Positions 23,168-36,030 are shown, counted from the stretch's first letter. The stretch: DNA of 64,000 nt from Ectocarpus siliculosus (GCA_000310025.1 FN649744.1:2540176-2604175); one strand, 5' to 3'. Made by a program: numbers and translations. The notes: generated by a model not told the origin, from the sequence alone.

Positions 23168-24732
23168 GGACTACGAGAGCGCAGGGGATTCTTGCCGCCT
23201 CCAGGGGAATGGGCCGGGCATGGGCCGCATCAGCGCCCGCAGGAGAAACGCTGGTGCTGTACTGGTCTGGGGCACCGCGATCTTGGACGTGTCATATATC
23301 TGGAACGAGCCCGGGAACTGCACGACTAGTTGTTGCCTTCGGCCGGTCGGCAGCACAATAATGGCAGCGCTCATGAACAACGTTTCGGTGGCGCAGTCAC
23401 CATAAGACAATGCATGTATTGTCTCGCTTGTGTGAAGCTTTTAAATCAGCGGTAACATGGGATTTCTCATGATGTTCTACCAAGGGTGCTCGATCAGAGT
23501 CGCCTGATTCTTAGGAGGGCAACTAACCCTGTGGATTTTCGGTTGTTCAGCGATTGCCAAAAGGTTGTTTTGCGCTTGCTAAACGTCACAACGTCCTAGG
23601 GGCACCAATCAAGCATGTCTTTCGGTGTAGGACACCCTGTAGCCCTAGGCGCCGATGAGAAGTACCGTAAAGTGCGGCATTGCTCTCCGCTGCATTCAAA
23701 GCTTACTCTGTTCACGACACTGCGCTGAGGCGGTTGCGAATGAGCTGCGCACGCTGCCAACGACAAGCTTCGTCGAATCGTTTGCTCGTCCTAAACTACA
23801 TATATTACTCCCTTTACACCGATGGCCCCATGATGTCAAGGAGCCTTTCTCTACCGTCTACCTCCCACTCGCGTGGCGACAACAAACGTCCAACTACATT
23901 GGTCAAACGCTCCGCTACCGCTGTCACACAGAAACAGGATATCTCTCGCTGGCTCTTGAGGAGCCGCACAGCTTTTTTTCGGGGAACAAAATTCCTCCTC
24001 TCGGTGCGCGCATGCACACGCGGCCAATGAAAGTTTTCGACTACTGGCGTGCAAACAGCGTCTCGCATCATGACGATGACACACCAAATATGAAAAAAGA
24101 TGACGAGAAACTCTTGGAGGATCAGCACGCGATGGCCTGAGGCAAGCTGCGTTCCATTGTCAATCGACTATAGGCGCGCGTGCAAACAACGACACTAGGG
24201 CAAAACGGGCACACGCACGATCTCACTCACACTACTGCACATACCGTGATAGTATCCCACAAACAAGCCATATGCTAACCACTGATATTGTCGACCCCTT
24301 CTTCACTAACAACCACACATTGATGCCGTACCGGCTTGTACCCACGAGGGACTTCCTGATTGACCCTCCCCCTGAAACGCTTCAGTTACAACACCGTTGC
24401 GTCAAACAGGTACTGCACATAAACATCCCTGGTCCCAAACACAATGAATTGAAATGGCATAGGGACGAAGCAGTTGGGCTGCTATGTACATAACTGCAAT
24501 TTCGAACTTTCCCGAAAAATAGAAACATGACACAGAACAGGTACTGATAGGCCGAGAATAGCTATCCTGGGTCGCTACCTGCAATTTCGTACTTACCCGA
24601 AAAATAGAAACATGATACCAACATTGGTAGGCCGAGAATAGCTATCGTTCCATGGCCTACCGCATACGCTTTCGAGAGTAAAAAAAAACACTCTGATCAC
24701 ATGCTGTAAAGGCCGTCCGCGTGAGTCGACTT
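23168..24732. other. Convergent intergenic region
   Basis: Lies between the 3' ends of the EF-hand and ARF genes. A 161-codon frame at 23655-24140 has no recognisable domain and I do not call it. The only structure seen is the duplication at 24490-24649. Confidence 0.4.
24490..24649. repeat. Imperfect direct duplication, ~75 bp x 2
   Basis: The two copies start near 24490 and 24578. They share CTGCAATTTCG, CCCGAAAAATAGAAACATGA and TAGGCCGAGAATAGCTATC with a few differences. They lie just downstream of the ARF stop, so the copies may be in its 3' UTR. Confidence 0.85.
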
Positions 24733-27222
24733 TCACTTCTTGTTCAACGCTCCCCTCAGCCAGTCGAGACCATCGTATACTCCCTCGCCCGTGACCGCAC
24801 AGCAGCCCTGAATTTGCCGGCACGCACAGAAAGGAAGCGGCCGAGATGCGGGGAGTATTGCTCAGCATAGTGATACGCTGCAGCCATATGTCGGTACCTC
24901 TCGTCTGGGGGTAGCCATTTTCTAGAACGATATGATCACCCGCTCAGCGCACTCATCCGCATGTTTTCTCTACCGCAGAAATAACATCTTTGGGATGTGT
25001 CCCGTTCAACTGCGTGTCCAACCAGGACGGATTAAAGGGGGCACGGGTGAGACTTGGCTGTACATAAATGGAAAAGGTGTTTCCAAGCCACTTTCAGTAG
25101 CACTTGCTGTCTTGTCAAGAAATGAGGACAGTGGCCATTCTACAGGTGCATACCGAGCTCTACATCATCTCCCAGAGTTGAATCAAACAGGAGTACAAAA
25201 CGCAATGTCTTTACAGGGGGTTCGAGAAGGTTACAGAATACACGATACTTCAAAAGTTCATCTATTGCTTGAAACGCATCTAAGTTTTAGGGTGCTCCGG
25301 GTAGGCTTATTACCTGCATGTACCAATTGCGCTTCATGAGCGGATTGCGTCCCGCGCCGTCCAAGCCGAGCTTGCTGCGCATGGCGCTAGGGCTGATCGC
25401 ACCGGGAAGGTCCTGAGAGGAGGGGGGGAGAGGCACGGGCGAGGAGAGTGAGGGCAGGTTGATCGATTGGTCTTGTAGCAAGGAAAAGAACGGGATTGCT
25501 GCTTTTCGGTGTCAGAAAAATCAACTTCCTTCAATGTTGTGCAAATGAGCGCTTCCTAAGGAGTACGAGCGTCTGGCGTTTGTTTGCCATCAACTTGTGA
25601 GAGAACCGATCCGATGTGCACGAGGAAATATACCGCCCAAAGCTAGGATCTCCTCCTCCCCCAGTGTAGCCCAAGCTAGAATAGAACCCACAACCAACCT
25701 TTTCACCGCAATAGCAATTACCTGCTTGTTAAGGAGAATGAGGACAGTTTGGCAGCCATCCATGTTAGGGTCCTGCAGTATGTGGAACAACTCGTCCCTC
25801 GCTTCCTCGATGCGTTCATGGTCGTTAGAATCCACGACGAAGATCAAGGCGTCGGTGTTGATGAAATAGTGGTGCCAGAGCGGCCGTAGCTTGGTTTGGC
25901 CCCCGATATCCCTGGCAGAATATTCAACAGAAAAGAGGGAAAGAGAATTTGGGAGGGTCAGGGGTGACACATGGACATTTGTTGTTGGGCTTATTGCAAG
26001 AACAAGAATATCGAAAAAAAGCACGCCGAATTTGGAAGCAATAAGTTTATACCGGCCCGAACTGCTTTCCTAGCACCAACTTTGCTCCACTCCGCCATTT
26101 CTACGACCTATTTTAGGCTGAAAAATGGATGGGGGGAGGGGGGAAGGGTAAAGGAAAGACCATACTGTGTCGCACTCCTACTACTGCAATACGGACCGCA
26201 GGAACACACAGTGCAGAGTGTTTTGCCGCTACATCGCCCCTCACCAGATAGTCATCATCATCCTGTTGTACTCGACCCGTTCGACGTTGAAGCCGATGGT
26301 GGGGATGGTGGTCACCACCTCATTCAAGTGAAGCCTGTACTGTTGACATCAAGTAAAATCATAGCAGAATGATATCGATTGTTATTTTTCCAGATGGTCG
26401 TGGCACGCCTCCACAAAACAAGGTCAGAAAACGAGCACATACACGGTGTTTAGTTCTGCTGATTGTGTCGAGCACGTTTTTCAAGATGAAAAACACCAAA
26501 CCATGCGCCTTGGGGGTAAGCCCCGGCAGCTGATGAGTTCTGAGAGATGAAAGGGGCAGACTATCACGCGGTATCACCGTAGTGCGAGACAAGAACTATG
26601 CGGACCCAAACCACGGCCAATCTATTTTGGCTCGATGCTGTTGTGTGAGTACTCAATCGACGATTTCATTTCATGCCCAACAGTACCATCCAGCCACTCC
26701 CGGTATTTCTTCACCATAGCAATAACGCCCCTCGTCTCCCCTCTAGTAAAAACTCACCAAAAGAGAAGTCTTGCCGGCAGCGTCCAAGCCCAGCAGCAGA
26801 AGGCGCTTCTCCTGGAGAAAAGTCATGACAAACAAGACAAAAACAGATGTGCGTGACGATGTATCACCTCAAAACAGATTAGAAAGTCGGTCGGACTCTT
26901 GACACATTGTCCTACTCATCATGCATGTTGCATGCATCCCCAAGCTGCTGAACGCCCCGTTTTTTCGATTCTCGCCTACAGTATCTACAAGTTCATGCAA
27001 TCTGTTGTTTGTTGACGACAGAGCACAGGCGCACAAGGCATGGACCGGCAGCTCGAGGGGACGAAGACATTGCTCGAGGATAATTGAACCGCCATTCGAG
27101 AACTAGCTATGTCGGCTTTATCTATCATCAGGAGGGTGAACCACTCACTCTCTGTTGATTCTATCTGTACACACCTGGAGGCCGTTGAGGATGTTGGCGA
27201 GACGAGCGATGATCTGCCCCAT
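24733..27222 (-). CDS. ARF-family GTPase
   Basis: Six exons (minus strand, 5' to 3'): 27222-27175, 26811-26758, 26339-26245, 25911-25722, 25412-25314, 24807-24733; 186 aa, every junction GT-AG and phase-consistent. This is a complete ADP-ribosylation factor, the coat-recruiting switch of Golgi and endosomal membranes. It shows Gly2 for myristoylation ([12 protein letters not shown] amphipathic helix), P-loop GLDAAGKTS, switch 1 PTIGFNVE, G3 WDIGGQT with the catalytic Gln kept, G4 NKQD (split by intron 4) and G5 CAVTGEGV, then the LDWL motif near the C terminus. It is about five residues longer than usual ARFs because of an insertion (AGRNPLM) before RNWY. It converges with the EF-hand gene and is divergent from the F-box gene. 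Confidence 0.95.
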
Positions 27223-27716
27223 GCTTGCTGTTGGCGAAGACAAATGTCAAGAAGGGGATGGATTCGCTACTGCTGTGTAGTGTGGCGAACGTGCGCGGCA
27301 GACTACGGCAGCTGTTGAAGTGTACTGTGCTGGTGTGTAGCTTGTTGGTGTGCTGGGGATGTTGCGGTAGTGTGTGGGGGGGTGGAAGATCATGTTGAGA
27401 TGCTGGAAGCGAATTTGCCAATTGCGGCGCAATTATCATTCGTTCGTCGCTTTTGGCCAATCAGATCGCGCCAGTTCAAACATCATACATCATCCAGCTC
27501 TATTTTCTTGCGGACCAATTACATCGGTACACCGCATCAGATCGGCAACCAACTCATGGACAATGCGTTTGTGCTTCGTTTGCCGTACAGCTAGAGTGTA
27601 GTGCACGCTCAATACTACTGAAGCCCCGTCACGTCCCCTGTCCCACACACCACCGCATCGACACCCTCAAGACCTGCAGCAGTAATAGGAATTGCCTTCT
27701 TGACATCAACTGCAAA
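27223..27716. promoter_or_regulatory. Shared upstream region of ARF (-) and F-box (+) genes
   Basis: The 494 bp between the two divergent start codons must hold both promoters and 5' UTRs. I see no clear TATA box. Short frames here are not supported. Confidence 0.4.
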
Positions 27717-28532
27717 ATGGACGTCCTCTACGAAAGCCAACACCTCGTCAAACAGCTCGGTGTGCTATTTCGGAACATCGTCTACCCAGCAAGCACGCCC
27801 CTCCTACCTCTTTACTCCGATCGACCCGTCGCCACCGCCCAGCCCTCGTCATCGCCGGGCCATCTTTTTCACCAGCGGCGACAGCATCATCAAGAAGAGC
27901 AGCAGCAACAACAGGCCCTCCACTCGTCGATGTCTGATCACCCGCCGTGTGGATCCCGCATACAACCACTCTCGATAACAACGAAGATCAGTGATCGCCT
28001 CGTCTCTCTTTCCAACATCGTTTGCCAGAAAAGCGAGCCTCTCTTGCCTCTACAAAGCAGCACTCCCAGCCACCCCTGCTCCACCTTCAGCTCATTCCCC
28101 GCGGCCACCGCGACCCCCGTCTTCTTCCGATCTCCATACGCCCATCACCCGGAGCTGGTCCAGCGGCAGCAGGAACGACACCCCTTGTTCGACCGGCCGT
28201 TCCCGTTGGACCAGCTTCCGGAGGATGTCCTACCCAGCGTGCTGGCGTTCTTGCCGGCAAGAGAGCTGTCCGGCATGCGAAGGGCGAGCCAGAGGTTCCT
28301 TCAGGAGGTCGACCATCATGGCGACGCCCTGTGGCGTAGCCTTTGCCGCTGCGAGTTCCCGTCCATGGCGTCGTCACCAACGGCAGCGGCAGGGGTTCGA
28401 GAAGATAAACATTCATACCTCTCCCATCACCACCAGGTCCGTGCTTTGGGATTGTGTTCCATACTCGGCAAGTGCCGCTTGTGCTATTTTCCCTCCACAT
28501 CGCTTGTAGTAGCGCCGTTGTGTGAAGTGTAA
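27717..28532 (+). CDS. F-box protein, 5' exon
   Basis: ATG at 27717 opens a frame to a stop at 28532. An F-box (LPEDVLPSVLAFLPARELSG, followed by MRRASQRF and a DALWRSLC segment) lies at about residues 165-215. F-boxes bind Skp1 in SCF ubiquitin ligases. The part before it is Gln/His/Ser/Pro-rich and holds two copies of a motif like SNIVxxxSEPLLPLxSxxP. The real exon probably ends before the frame does: CAG|GTCCGT at 28437 and a GC-type donor CTCG|GCAAGT near 28470 are the candidates. Substrate-binding exons should follow on the same strand (29216-29938 and beyond). Confidence in the F-box is good; the exon end is open. Confidence 0.65.
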   Translation: MDVLYESQHLVKQLGVLFRNIVYPASTPLLPLYSDRPVATAQPSSSPGHLFHQRRQHHQEEQQQQQALHSSMSDHPPCGSRIQPLSITTKISDRLVSLSNIVCQKSEPLLPLQSSTPSHPCSTFSSFPAATATPVFFRSPYAHHPELVQRQQERHPLFDRPFPLDQLPEDVLPSVLAFLPARELSGMRRASQRFLQEVDHHGDALWRSLCRCEFPSMASSPTAAAGVREDKHSYLSHHHQVRALGLCSILGKCRLCYFPSTSLVVAPLCEV

Positions 28533-29215
28533 AGCTGTCGGCGCATTGACGATAGAAGTTTGGGGCGAAAACTGTGACAGCGCGAGGGGTTACTGCCTCA
28601 ACACTCGCTGCGTCATTTTTGGCCAGATATTCAAACGATCTGTATTTTTCCCACCATAGTCTACCCAGATAGGCCCAACGTCGTCCTGAAGCTCTCTCTC
28701 TTTCTCTCTGCCACCAAAAGCACGTTGTCGACGTCAGCCCTCCGAATGTGATTTTTAGGTGCTACTTTTTATATTGTTGCTCGTACTACATAAAAGGACA
28801 GTGTTTTCCTCCGCTCGAGCGCAAAATAGTGTCGGAGGAACGCATGTCGCAGCCGCTCAGCAGTCCCTTCAAACACCACAAGAATTGTTGAACGACCGCT
28901 CATACTTGCGTCCAGACGTCGCCCAAAAGCTCACACTCGTGTACAACCGTTCATCGGTTTAGATTCGCTTTCTGTATTTTTCCGAAGATAACGTCCTTTC
29001 CCAGCCTACATCTCGGCCTTCACACCCTCGTGCTTGGACATGGTCCGTTGATGGGGGTCCCTTGGGCAGAAATAGATACCAACAAGCACCAACGCCACGT
29101 GCCAAGTACCTGGCATGGACGCATCAGTCCCGGGCAGGTAACAGTCGTCGTCCTGTCCCTTTCGCGATTCACTACTCTGCGCGTCTTCGTACGACCCCAC
29201 TCAAATCCCTCGCAG

Positions 29216-29938
29216 CAATACGTCAGCAACGTCATGCACCGGGCGAATGACCAAGTGCTAAACCTCCGCTCCAACCGCCACCTCCGCAAGCGACTCTACA
29301 ACTACACCTGGGGAAACAAAGACCCCCAAAAGAGCAGCAGGACGATCAACATGACGAGCGGCAGGGGCGACACGGCCTCGGTCAGCGGCAGGATCGGCAG
29401 TACCAGCGGCAGCTTTCCAGGCGGGAGCACCGGAGGCAACGGCGGTGACGGCAGCGGCGCCGTAATCGGCCTCCTGTCCGACCTCGTTACCGTTCCGGAC
29501 CCACGCATCGCCCGCGCCCTGTCCTTCAAATGCCGATTCGTCCTGTCCAGGGTAGTCGTTGTCAACGACAACGTCAGCTCCAGCATCCGTCGCAGTGGCC
29601 TGTACACGGAACGCGTCGAATTCTTGTCTCTCAGCGCGCTTCGCCAGGAAAGCCCCTCCGTGCTGCCGCGGCCGCCGCCGACCGTCAGCAATGACACAGC
29701 TGCTGTCGCTACCGCTTCACGCTCAGGGGGGAGGCGCACCGACAATGGTGGCGGTTGCCGGGAGGAGGTAGAGGCCGGTGCCAATCTCCTGCCTCTGGCG
29801 CCGGAGACGCCCGCCCCGGCTGGCTTCCTCGGGTACGCCGTACGGCTGTTGCAGCTGCGGCCTGGGCACGAGTCGCTACGGTGGACGGTGTTGTTGGCGG
29901 TCTTCAAGGATTTGGCGGTGTTCGAGACTTCCGAGCAG
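29216..29938 (+). CDS. Probable later exon of the F-box gene
   Basis: A 241-codon, phase-0 exon runs from an acceptor CTCGCAG at 29215 to a donor GAGCAG|GTGAAC at 29938. Codons are strongly GC-ending, typical of real exons here. It encodes a basic start (RSNRHLRKRLYNYTWGNKD), a Gly/Ser-rich linker, a Val-rich segment (CRFVLSRVVVVNDNV) and an end that looks folded (GYAVRLLQLRPGHESLRWTV then LLAVFKDLAVFETSEQ). I recognise no domain. Position and strand suggest it belongs to the F-box gene. A further small exon near 29070-29137 is possible (donor CAG|GTAACA). Confidence 0.5.
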
Positions 29939-30228
29939 GTGAACATAATTCGCCTTTTGAGTGTGCATAATATTGTAGCTGTTGGAAAAAAATTTGTGGG
30001 TCACCACCCTGCCGCCCATGCACGTAGGATGCTGTTACGTTTTTCGATAGCACCCGTTCTGGCGGACCGAGTCGGTCCAACAAGGGTGGCGTACGCTCTC
30101 CTAGTTATCCGCGCCGAAGCTCTGCTGTCCCCCTCTTCGTAGGGTGAATGACGCGTCACCTCTTGTAGTTATCCCCTACACAAGGCTCGAAACGCTTTCC
30201 CGTCTCTGCCCCCAACGTTCAACTTCAG

Positions 30229-30589
30229 GCGGAGGTTGTGCGCGCCCGTATGGCAAACCAACGGCTGTTCTACTGCGCGCTCGATCGTCCTCGGGGCCAA
30301 GGCCACCCGTCTCCTGCGGCCTTACGGGTGTTGCCGCATATCAGTCACTGGGGTTTTCAACAAGCACCTGGTCGCGTCGGCGGAGGTGGTGGTGGCAGAG
30401 GCGGGGGCCATGTGGTGGGTTCCACTTCCTTTGGGGAGGAGGACGTTGATGACGCCGTGGAAAGGCAGGAGAGGATCGCTTGTCTGGCCAGCAGCTCGTT
30501 GGAGGCCCTCAAGTGTGGCAGACAGATGTAATGACAAAATCATGCGGATTGGCCTTTATTCTGTGTCGAAGAAAGAGCTTGGAGGTTGA
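30229..30589 (+). CDS. Probable 3' exon of the F-box gene, reading frame uncertain
   Basis: An acceptor CTTCAG ends at 30228. Continuing in phase 0 gives AEVVRARMANQRLFYCALD and a stop at 30531. Another frame, protein-like from about 30281 (SIVLGAKATRLLRPYGCCRI), stays open to 30589. Either a short intron is missed, or there is a sequencing or real frameshift in this host gene around 30280-30300. No domain is recognised. Confidence 0.35.
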
Positions 30590-31616
30590 CATTGGCGCTC
30601 CATATGGTTTTGGGTGATGTTCTGACCTTGCTGAGGCATTCGTCTCTGAAAAGAATGAAATTGTGTCGCCACACGCGGATCGGGGCGAATCGGTGGCGTC
30701 CGCAGTCTGTAGTGAGGGGGGGGGGGGGGGGTCACGAACACGTTGTCGGTGTTGGGGTGACCGCCCGAGCCGGCGTGACGACGTTTTAGCTTGAGTATTC
30801 CTGCCACTCGTTGTTCTTCGGGCTCTAGAATGAGGAGCCCGACATCGAACTACAGACCGATTTCGACATATGTTTAGTCCCCGCTTCTGGGGGACTTTCG
30901 TTCGGGTGTTTTTCTACGTTGCCAAGGAACAGTGACGAGAAGCGGGATCAGAGGTTTGGGTGCATGTGCTGGCACGCAGAGAAAAGAGCGCAGCTTTTGT
31001 ATCCACGCGTCAAAGAAAATAGCATGACTTCATATATAGGGCAGAGGTGTAGGTTAGCATACCGAGTGCAAGCGACATTTACCCGAAGGAGTAGAACGGA
31101 TCCTACTTTCCCTTCCGTTTTACTGATCAGGCTTTCCTTTTCACGTCACCTCTCCGCGTACATAGAAGTTATTTGCTTTCCACAAAAAAAGAGGACGCGC
31201 ATTTTTACTCTCGCGCATGTTAAGGGAAGCGCCGAGAACGGAAAACTGTTAGCACCGAAATGCAGCGGCAATGCGAACCATGTCTTCCAGGGCTACTCCT
31301 GCGCAAATGAGTTATTTGGGCTGTCCTGTGCCGTAGGCGACCCCAATCGGTGCAGGAGGCTTCACTCTACACGTTATTCTTTACAAACCATCACAGCAAA
31401 TGCTACACGTTCGGGATAGTACCCGCGATGGATGTGTTCTACACGGGATTGAGGAAACCCTGCTGGACATTATCCACGTTCCACGCGAAGAACCTGACTT
31501 CGTACGTTTTTCAACAAAGGGCATACTCAATCGCCTCCTCTTCTCCCCAGTTGCTGGTTGGATATCCAACACACACCCCAGCTCTTATTCTCAACTGAAG
31601 ATCAAAATGGATTAAT
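30590..31616. other. Convergent intergenic region
   Basis: Lies between the F-box gene and the coiled-coil gene. It holds a G run at 30715-30731. No coding or repeat signal that I can support. Confidence 0.4.
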
Positions 31617-34600
31617 TCAGCGAGTGTTTTCCGGAGAGTGGACGGGGCGAGAAAAAGAATCTGAATGGTACCGCCCGTGTTGGTGATGATGGCTGTGCTG
31701 GCTTCTGCTGCTATTATTCCTACTATCCCTGTGATTTGGGGAATGGCGATGTGATCCCGACCCTGGTACAAAGGGAGGGCAGATTCCTCTCTGAAGCTCC
31801 TCGAGAAGGGCTTCCGCCGTCTCCGCTCTCTGCCTGGAACTTTTCAGTCCGTCTGTCAGCCGCTCGATCGCCTGTTCGATGTTTTGCATGTGCGTGAAAA
31901 CAGTCAAGAGTGTGGAAAGAATAGTTCCACAGGCAAAGTTCGTGTAGGCGCCAAACAACCACGTGTTGTTGTCAGAGCTTTCGGTGTCGCCCGTTCCTCA
32001 ATGCTGAAAAAATTAGCACCGTTTCGATGTGTTATTGGTGCGTTCCGTCCTTTGAAAGTTTTGGGTGCTACACTACATGACTCCTCGAACACAGCAGCAC
32101 GTTCATCCCACCGAAATTAACGCGGAACATGTCACGCTGACGAACATACACCTCCTCGGAACAAAAGCAACACATCCTTCTTGCATTTGTGATTTGCGGT
32201 CTGAACAAGTATGTACGATACGCGCCTGGTCTTTGACGCCGACGATTGATCGTACGCGCTCATCTACTGTCCGGAGCTCCTCCTTCCACTGAACCGCACG
32301 AAACGAAATCGAGAAGAAGGAACGGACAGCGATCCGTCAGCGTCAATCGAAAGCCGCATCCCAAGTATGGTGTATGGTAGCAAAGTTGGCTCGAGGAATA
32401 TTGCTGGACCGACGCAAGCATGTATAGGCCGTGGCTGTCTAGCGCGCTTCTTCGTCTTCGATTCTACCTTGAAGTACACGGAAGAACACGCACCGGTTAC
32501 AAGATCATGACGCAGGCTCAAAGAGGCATCGTATGTGTGAACCACGCACGCTATTTGCAGTTTAACGTGCTCCCCATTGATCGAGTGATTCATCCAGCAG
32601 CATTTTGACATCGAACTGCCACACCGTGTGGTAGCAAGCTACACCTGCGCCTTGACTGTGAGCAGCTCCGACGCGTGAGCTTCTCTCTCCTTTTCGTGCG
32701 AGGCTTTGTCTTCTTCTAGGCGGCGGGCCAATCGCCGGGCTCGCTTCTCCAGATCTTCCTTCAGCTCTTTCACCGCCGCGTTCTGGGTCTGCATGGAATT
32801 CATCATTATGTGCGCGGGGCGGTGGCACGACGCCACAAAGCAAGAGTCGAAGCCTGACACCCAGGCGCAGGGTAGTTTGTCTGTGATCGTGCTCGCTGTG
32901 AAAGGAACGGGAGAAGACCATCTGCGTGAACATGCGTACCGTGAAGGATGGCCGTTGTCTGTTCGATCAGCTTTCCAGAGAAGCAGCAAGCAGAGACTGG
33001 GGTGCTAAAGGTCATTCGAACTTGGAGCATGATTCAAGCATCGATCTATTTCGCAACTCGTCCTGCCGGAGTGGCGCAGAGGTGACAACGATGCTCAGGT
33101 GTCGAAAGATAGTGTTGATGATAATTCATACGAATGTCCTCCTGCAAAAGAGTCCTTTGCGCGTGTTCACCTGCGACAGATGTTCCATCCTCCGGTTTCG
33201 CTCCGCCGCTTCCGCTAGCTGAGCCTCCAAGCGACGGGTCGTAGCCTCTGCGCGTTTACAGCAGGCGAGATCGCGTGTGTGTCGAGACAACGATACACCG
33301 TTGTGTACTTTTTTCCACACCCCCAGGCGTGACGTGCTCCGTCCCGGCTTTGTAGGGATGCAAGGTCAATGGTCTAATGTCCACGGCATGCACGGCTATG
33401 AGTACACCCCCCCCCCCGAGCGTTGTGTTCACCGGATACCACGGACTGCAACCCCATTTTGAACGGTGGTATGTAGGCAGGTTCGATCCATGCGCCCCCC
33501 CCCCCCCAAACACACGTGTAGCGTCTCTAGTCAAAGGTGCATCATTTAACGAGGAGGGTTTAGTGTGCTGCTGCTTCTCACCCAATCGAAATGCCTTTTT
33601 TTGAGCGGTGGATAACAATGCGGCGGATTCCTCGCTCTTCTCCAGCGCAGCGGCCATTCGATCAGCATACGCCGCCTCGAGCGTTTCTTTCACGCTGCTT
33701 GCGTGTTGTTCCGAGTCTCGGCGCAGGCGAGCTGTCGTCCTAGGTTTTCGGTTTGGGGAAAAATCATTCGGACGTCGTCGTTGAAGCAGGCACGAGAAAC
33801 GTGCCGAAACGCGGATGTTTCGAGCCACCGGAAGCTGAAGACTTGTGGGTGAAAGCCCGGTAATTGGTGTTCCGGGCATCAGCTTCTCAACGACTCTTCG
33901 TAGGACGCAGACAGTAGAACGGCACCCCCATGGGCAGCTGCATGCGTTTCATTCATCCCCAGCTATGTCGAACCTATTTTTTTGCGGCCACATCTAATCT
34001 GCGTCCGTACCGCTTTCGACAACGCCATTCTCCACCTGGCAATCTCCCGCTTTGCCGCCGCCGCCGACTCATCCCGGTGCGCCTTTGCCCACAGCTCCTG
34101 CGCCTGCAATCAACGCGTACCGGCCGCACACAGGGTCGAGGCTGCTTTGTAAGTGCAGACATAGTGCTTGAGGAGTCAGGAGCCCACGGTCTGCCGTGTT
34201 GCTTCGTCCCCAGCGACCAGTGCTTAGGTGCTTGAGCAGCAGGAACCCCAACCCCATATCGTCCCACTCCCAAAAAATTGGGGTTGGCTCCAATTGTGGA
34301 AAAGTGAAGGGCAAAGGAAGTATCCCTCTGCTCCGTCGGAATCTGTGTGCATCAAATTACACCGCTCACCTCTTGGGCCGCCCGGAGCTGTGCCTTCGAA
34401 GCTTCCCGCTCCTCCACCACGGCGGCGCGGGTGCGCTCTCGTTCTTCCTCCAACCGTTCCTTCAGGTTCGCCAGGCTACGCGCGTGTTGCCTCTCCCGCT
34501 CGCGCTGGCTGTCGCTCAGCTTCGAGACCTCTTGCTTGTGGAGCTCCCAGAGAAGATTGGCGTGCCCCACCCACTGCACGGGTGCGGAGATCGAGGACGG

Positions 34601-36030
34601 TGCCGTGTTGCAGCCAGAGCGCGACAATGGTTGATTCGACGCAGACTGATTGTCGCCGTTTGCATGTACGTTACGTCGCGCATCACTCGCGTAGATAGCA
34701 ATACTACCAGTTTCGCCTCGGCCAACCGAGCGCGGAGACCTTTCTGAGTCACTTGCTTCATCACCTCTCGAAACACGATCTCCGCTTCTTCTAGCCAGGC
34801 CTTCCTCCGCCGTCGCAGCCGAGTCGCCTCGTCCACCAGCTGGTTTTCCCTGATACATTCACAAACGTTCACACATTGATCGAAGGAGCACGAGCACTAG
34901 AAATCGTGTTCCCGTGTGTTTCTGTCCCGATACAAGATGCGTATTTAGAGATTTTTTTCATTGATTGGCCGCATAGCGCGGTCGATGCTGCCACAGCAGT
35001 AGTTGAAGAAGCACAAAGGCGCCCATACTGTATGCACAGGGAGCGGTTGTCGGAGCTTCGACACAGTCAGCAAATCCGCTAACAACACCAAGGTACTTCT
35101 ACGGTCTTCGAATATTTTACCGTACGAAGAGAGGGTCGCCATGTGCCGGGGGCTGACAGAAAAACAAGCGAACCCCATTTTGCACCGTCGTCCCTTTTGT
35201 TGTGGCATGCAGATTCAGACCACCCTTCAGTACAGCTTTGCCTTTCAAAGCTCAAAGAAAGCCTTGAGTCTACGATTGGTGTGCTATTTCCCATTTATTC
35301 TGGCGCCCAGCCTACACGCCTGTTGGTGTAGTCTAAATGTTAGCTGTGCATGCCTTAAACCACGTACGCGAGAAGGACTAAGCGTGGTACAGGCGCCCTT
35401 GCGTACAATCAAAGTGCTCGCGAACAACAGCCAGGTTCTCTCCCGAGCGAGCACGAATTGCGGAGTGGTAAAAAATTATCGACCGAAGTTCAAGAGCCGC
35501 TAAGTTAGATATTGTCGAGGGTATCACCTCAGGACCATGGGCATGTGTGAGCAGAGATCGGCAACATCAAGAACAAGCGTGCATCCCCTGTGTACTGTAG
35601 TCTGCTGGAGCCTTTAGTCTACACCAGTAAAAACCTGTGTGTTGAACCTCATTTCCCGACGCAGGATCCGCTCGGTTGAATTACATGTAGTTGGGGACCA
35701 ATACACCGTCTCCTGGCGAGCAGCCGGCCACGGCTTACGGGACTAAATTTCTTACCTCCCCGGCTTAAGACCCGCCGTACGTATGCTCACGACAAGCGCC
35801 TGCTCCAGAGCATCGACATCGTTCGTCGGCGGGATGTCTCTTGGTGGCGAAGGCGGCTCCCTGAGACCGTTAACCACAGCAGTGGCCCTCCTCTCCACAG
35901 ACGCCCTAGCACTAGTCCGCTTACTACGGGTGCCCTGCGCTGGTGGACCACCACTACTGCTTCGCACTCGGTTTCTCGGTGCCGGCCCGAATCCCCCAGC
36001 ACTGGAGGGCCTACTCGTGGCCCATGACAT
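31617..36030 (-). CDS. Coiled-coil protein of unknown role
   Basis: Eight exons (5' to 3'): 36030-35756, 34849-34708, 34543-34370, 34103-34036, 33739-33582, 33247-33171, 32788-32645, 31871-31617; 430 aa with all phases consistent. Residues 1-80 are Ser/Arg/Pro-rich and disordered (MSWATSRPSSAGG). From about residue 95 to 375 the chain is almost continuous heptad coiled coil (for example LKERLEEERERTRAAVVEER and KELKEDLEKRARRLARRLEE). The C-terminal tail is His/Ser-rich. There is no motor, kinase or membrane segment. Such architecture is common in centrosomal, basal-body and flagellar scaffold proteins, but I cannot name a family. The start codon is 172 bp from that of the divergent costars gene. 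The acceptor of the last exon is weak; the others are good. Confidence 0.78.
33329..33418 (-). repeat. Dispersed G/C-run repeat, copy 1
   Basis: In the coiled-coil gene's intron. Read on the minus strand it is a G run followed by GTACTCATAGCCGTGCATGC and, further on, TTAGACCATTGACC. It matches copies at 49564-49641 and 53303-53400. Confidence 0.8.

Noticed and set aside
23655-24140. 161-codon plus-strand frame between EF-hand and ARF genes
   Set aside because: No domain, no splice context, amino-acid mix without pattern; it lies in a convergent 3' region.
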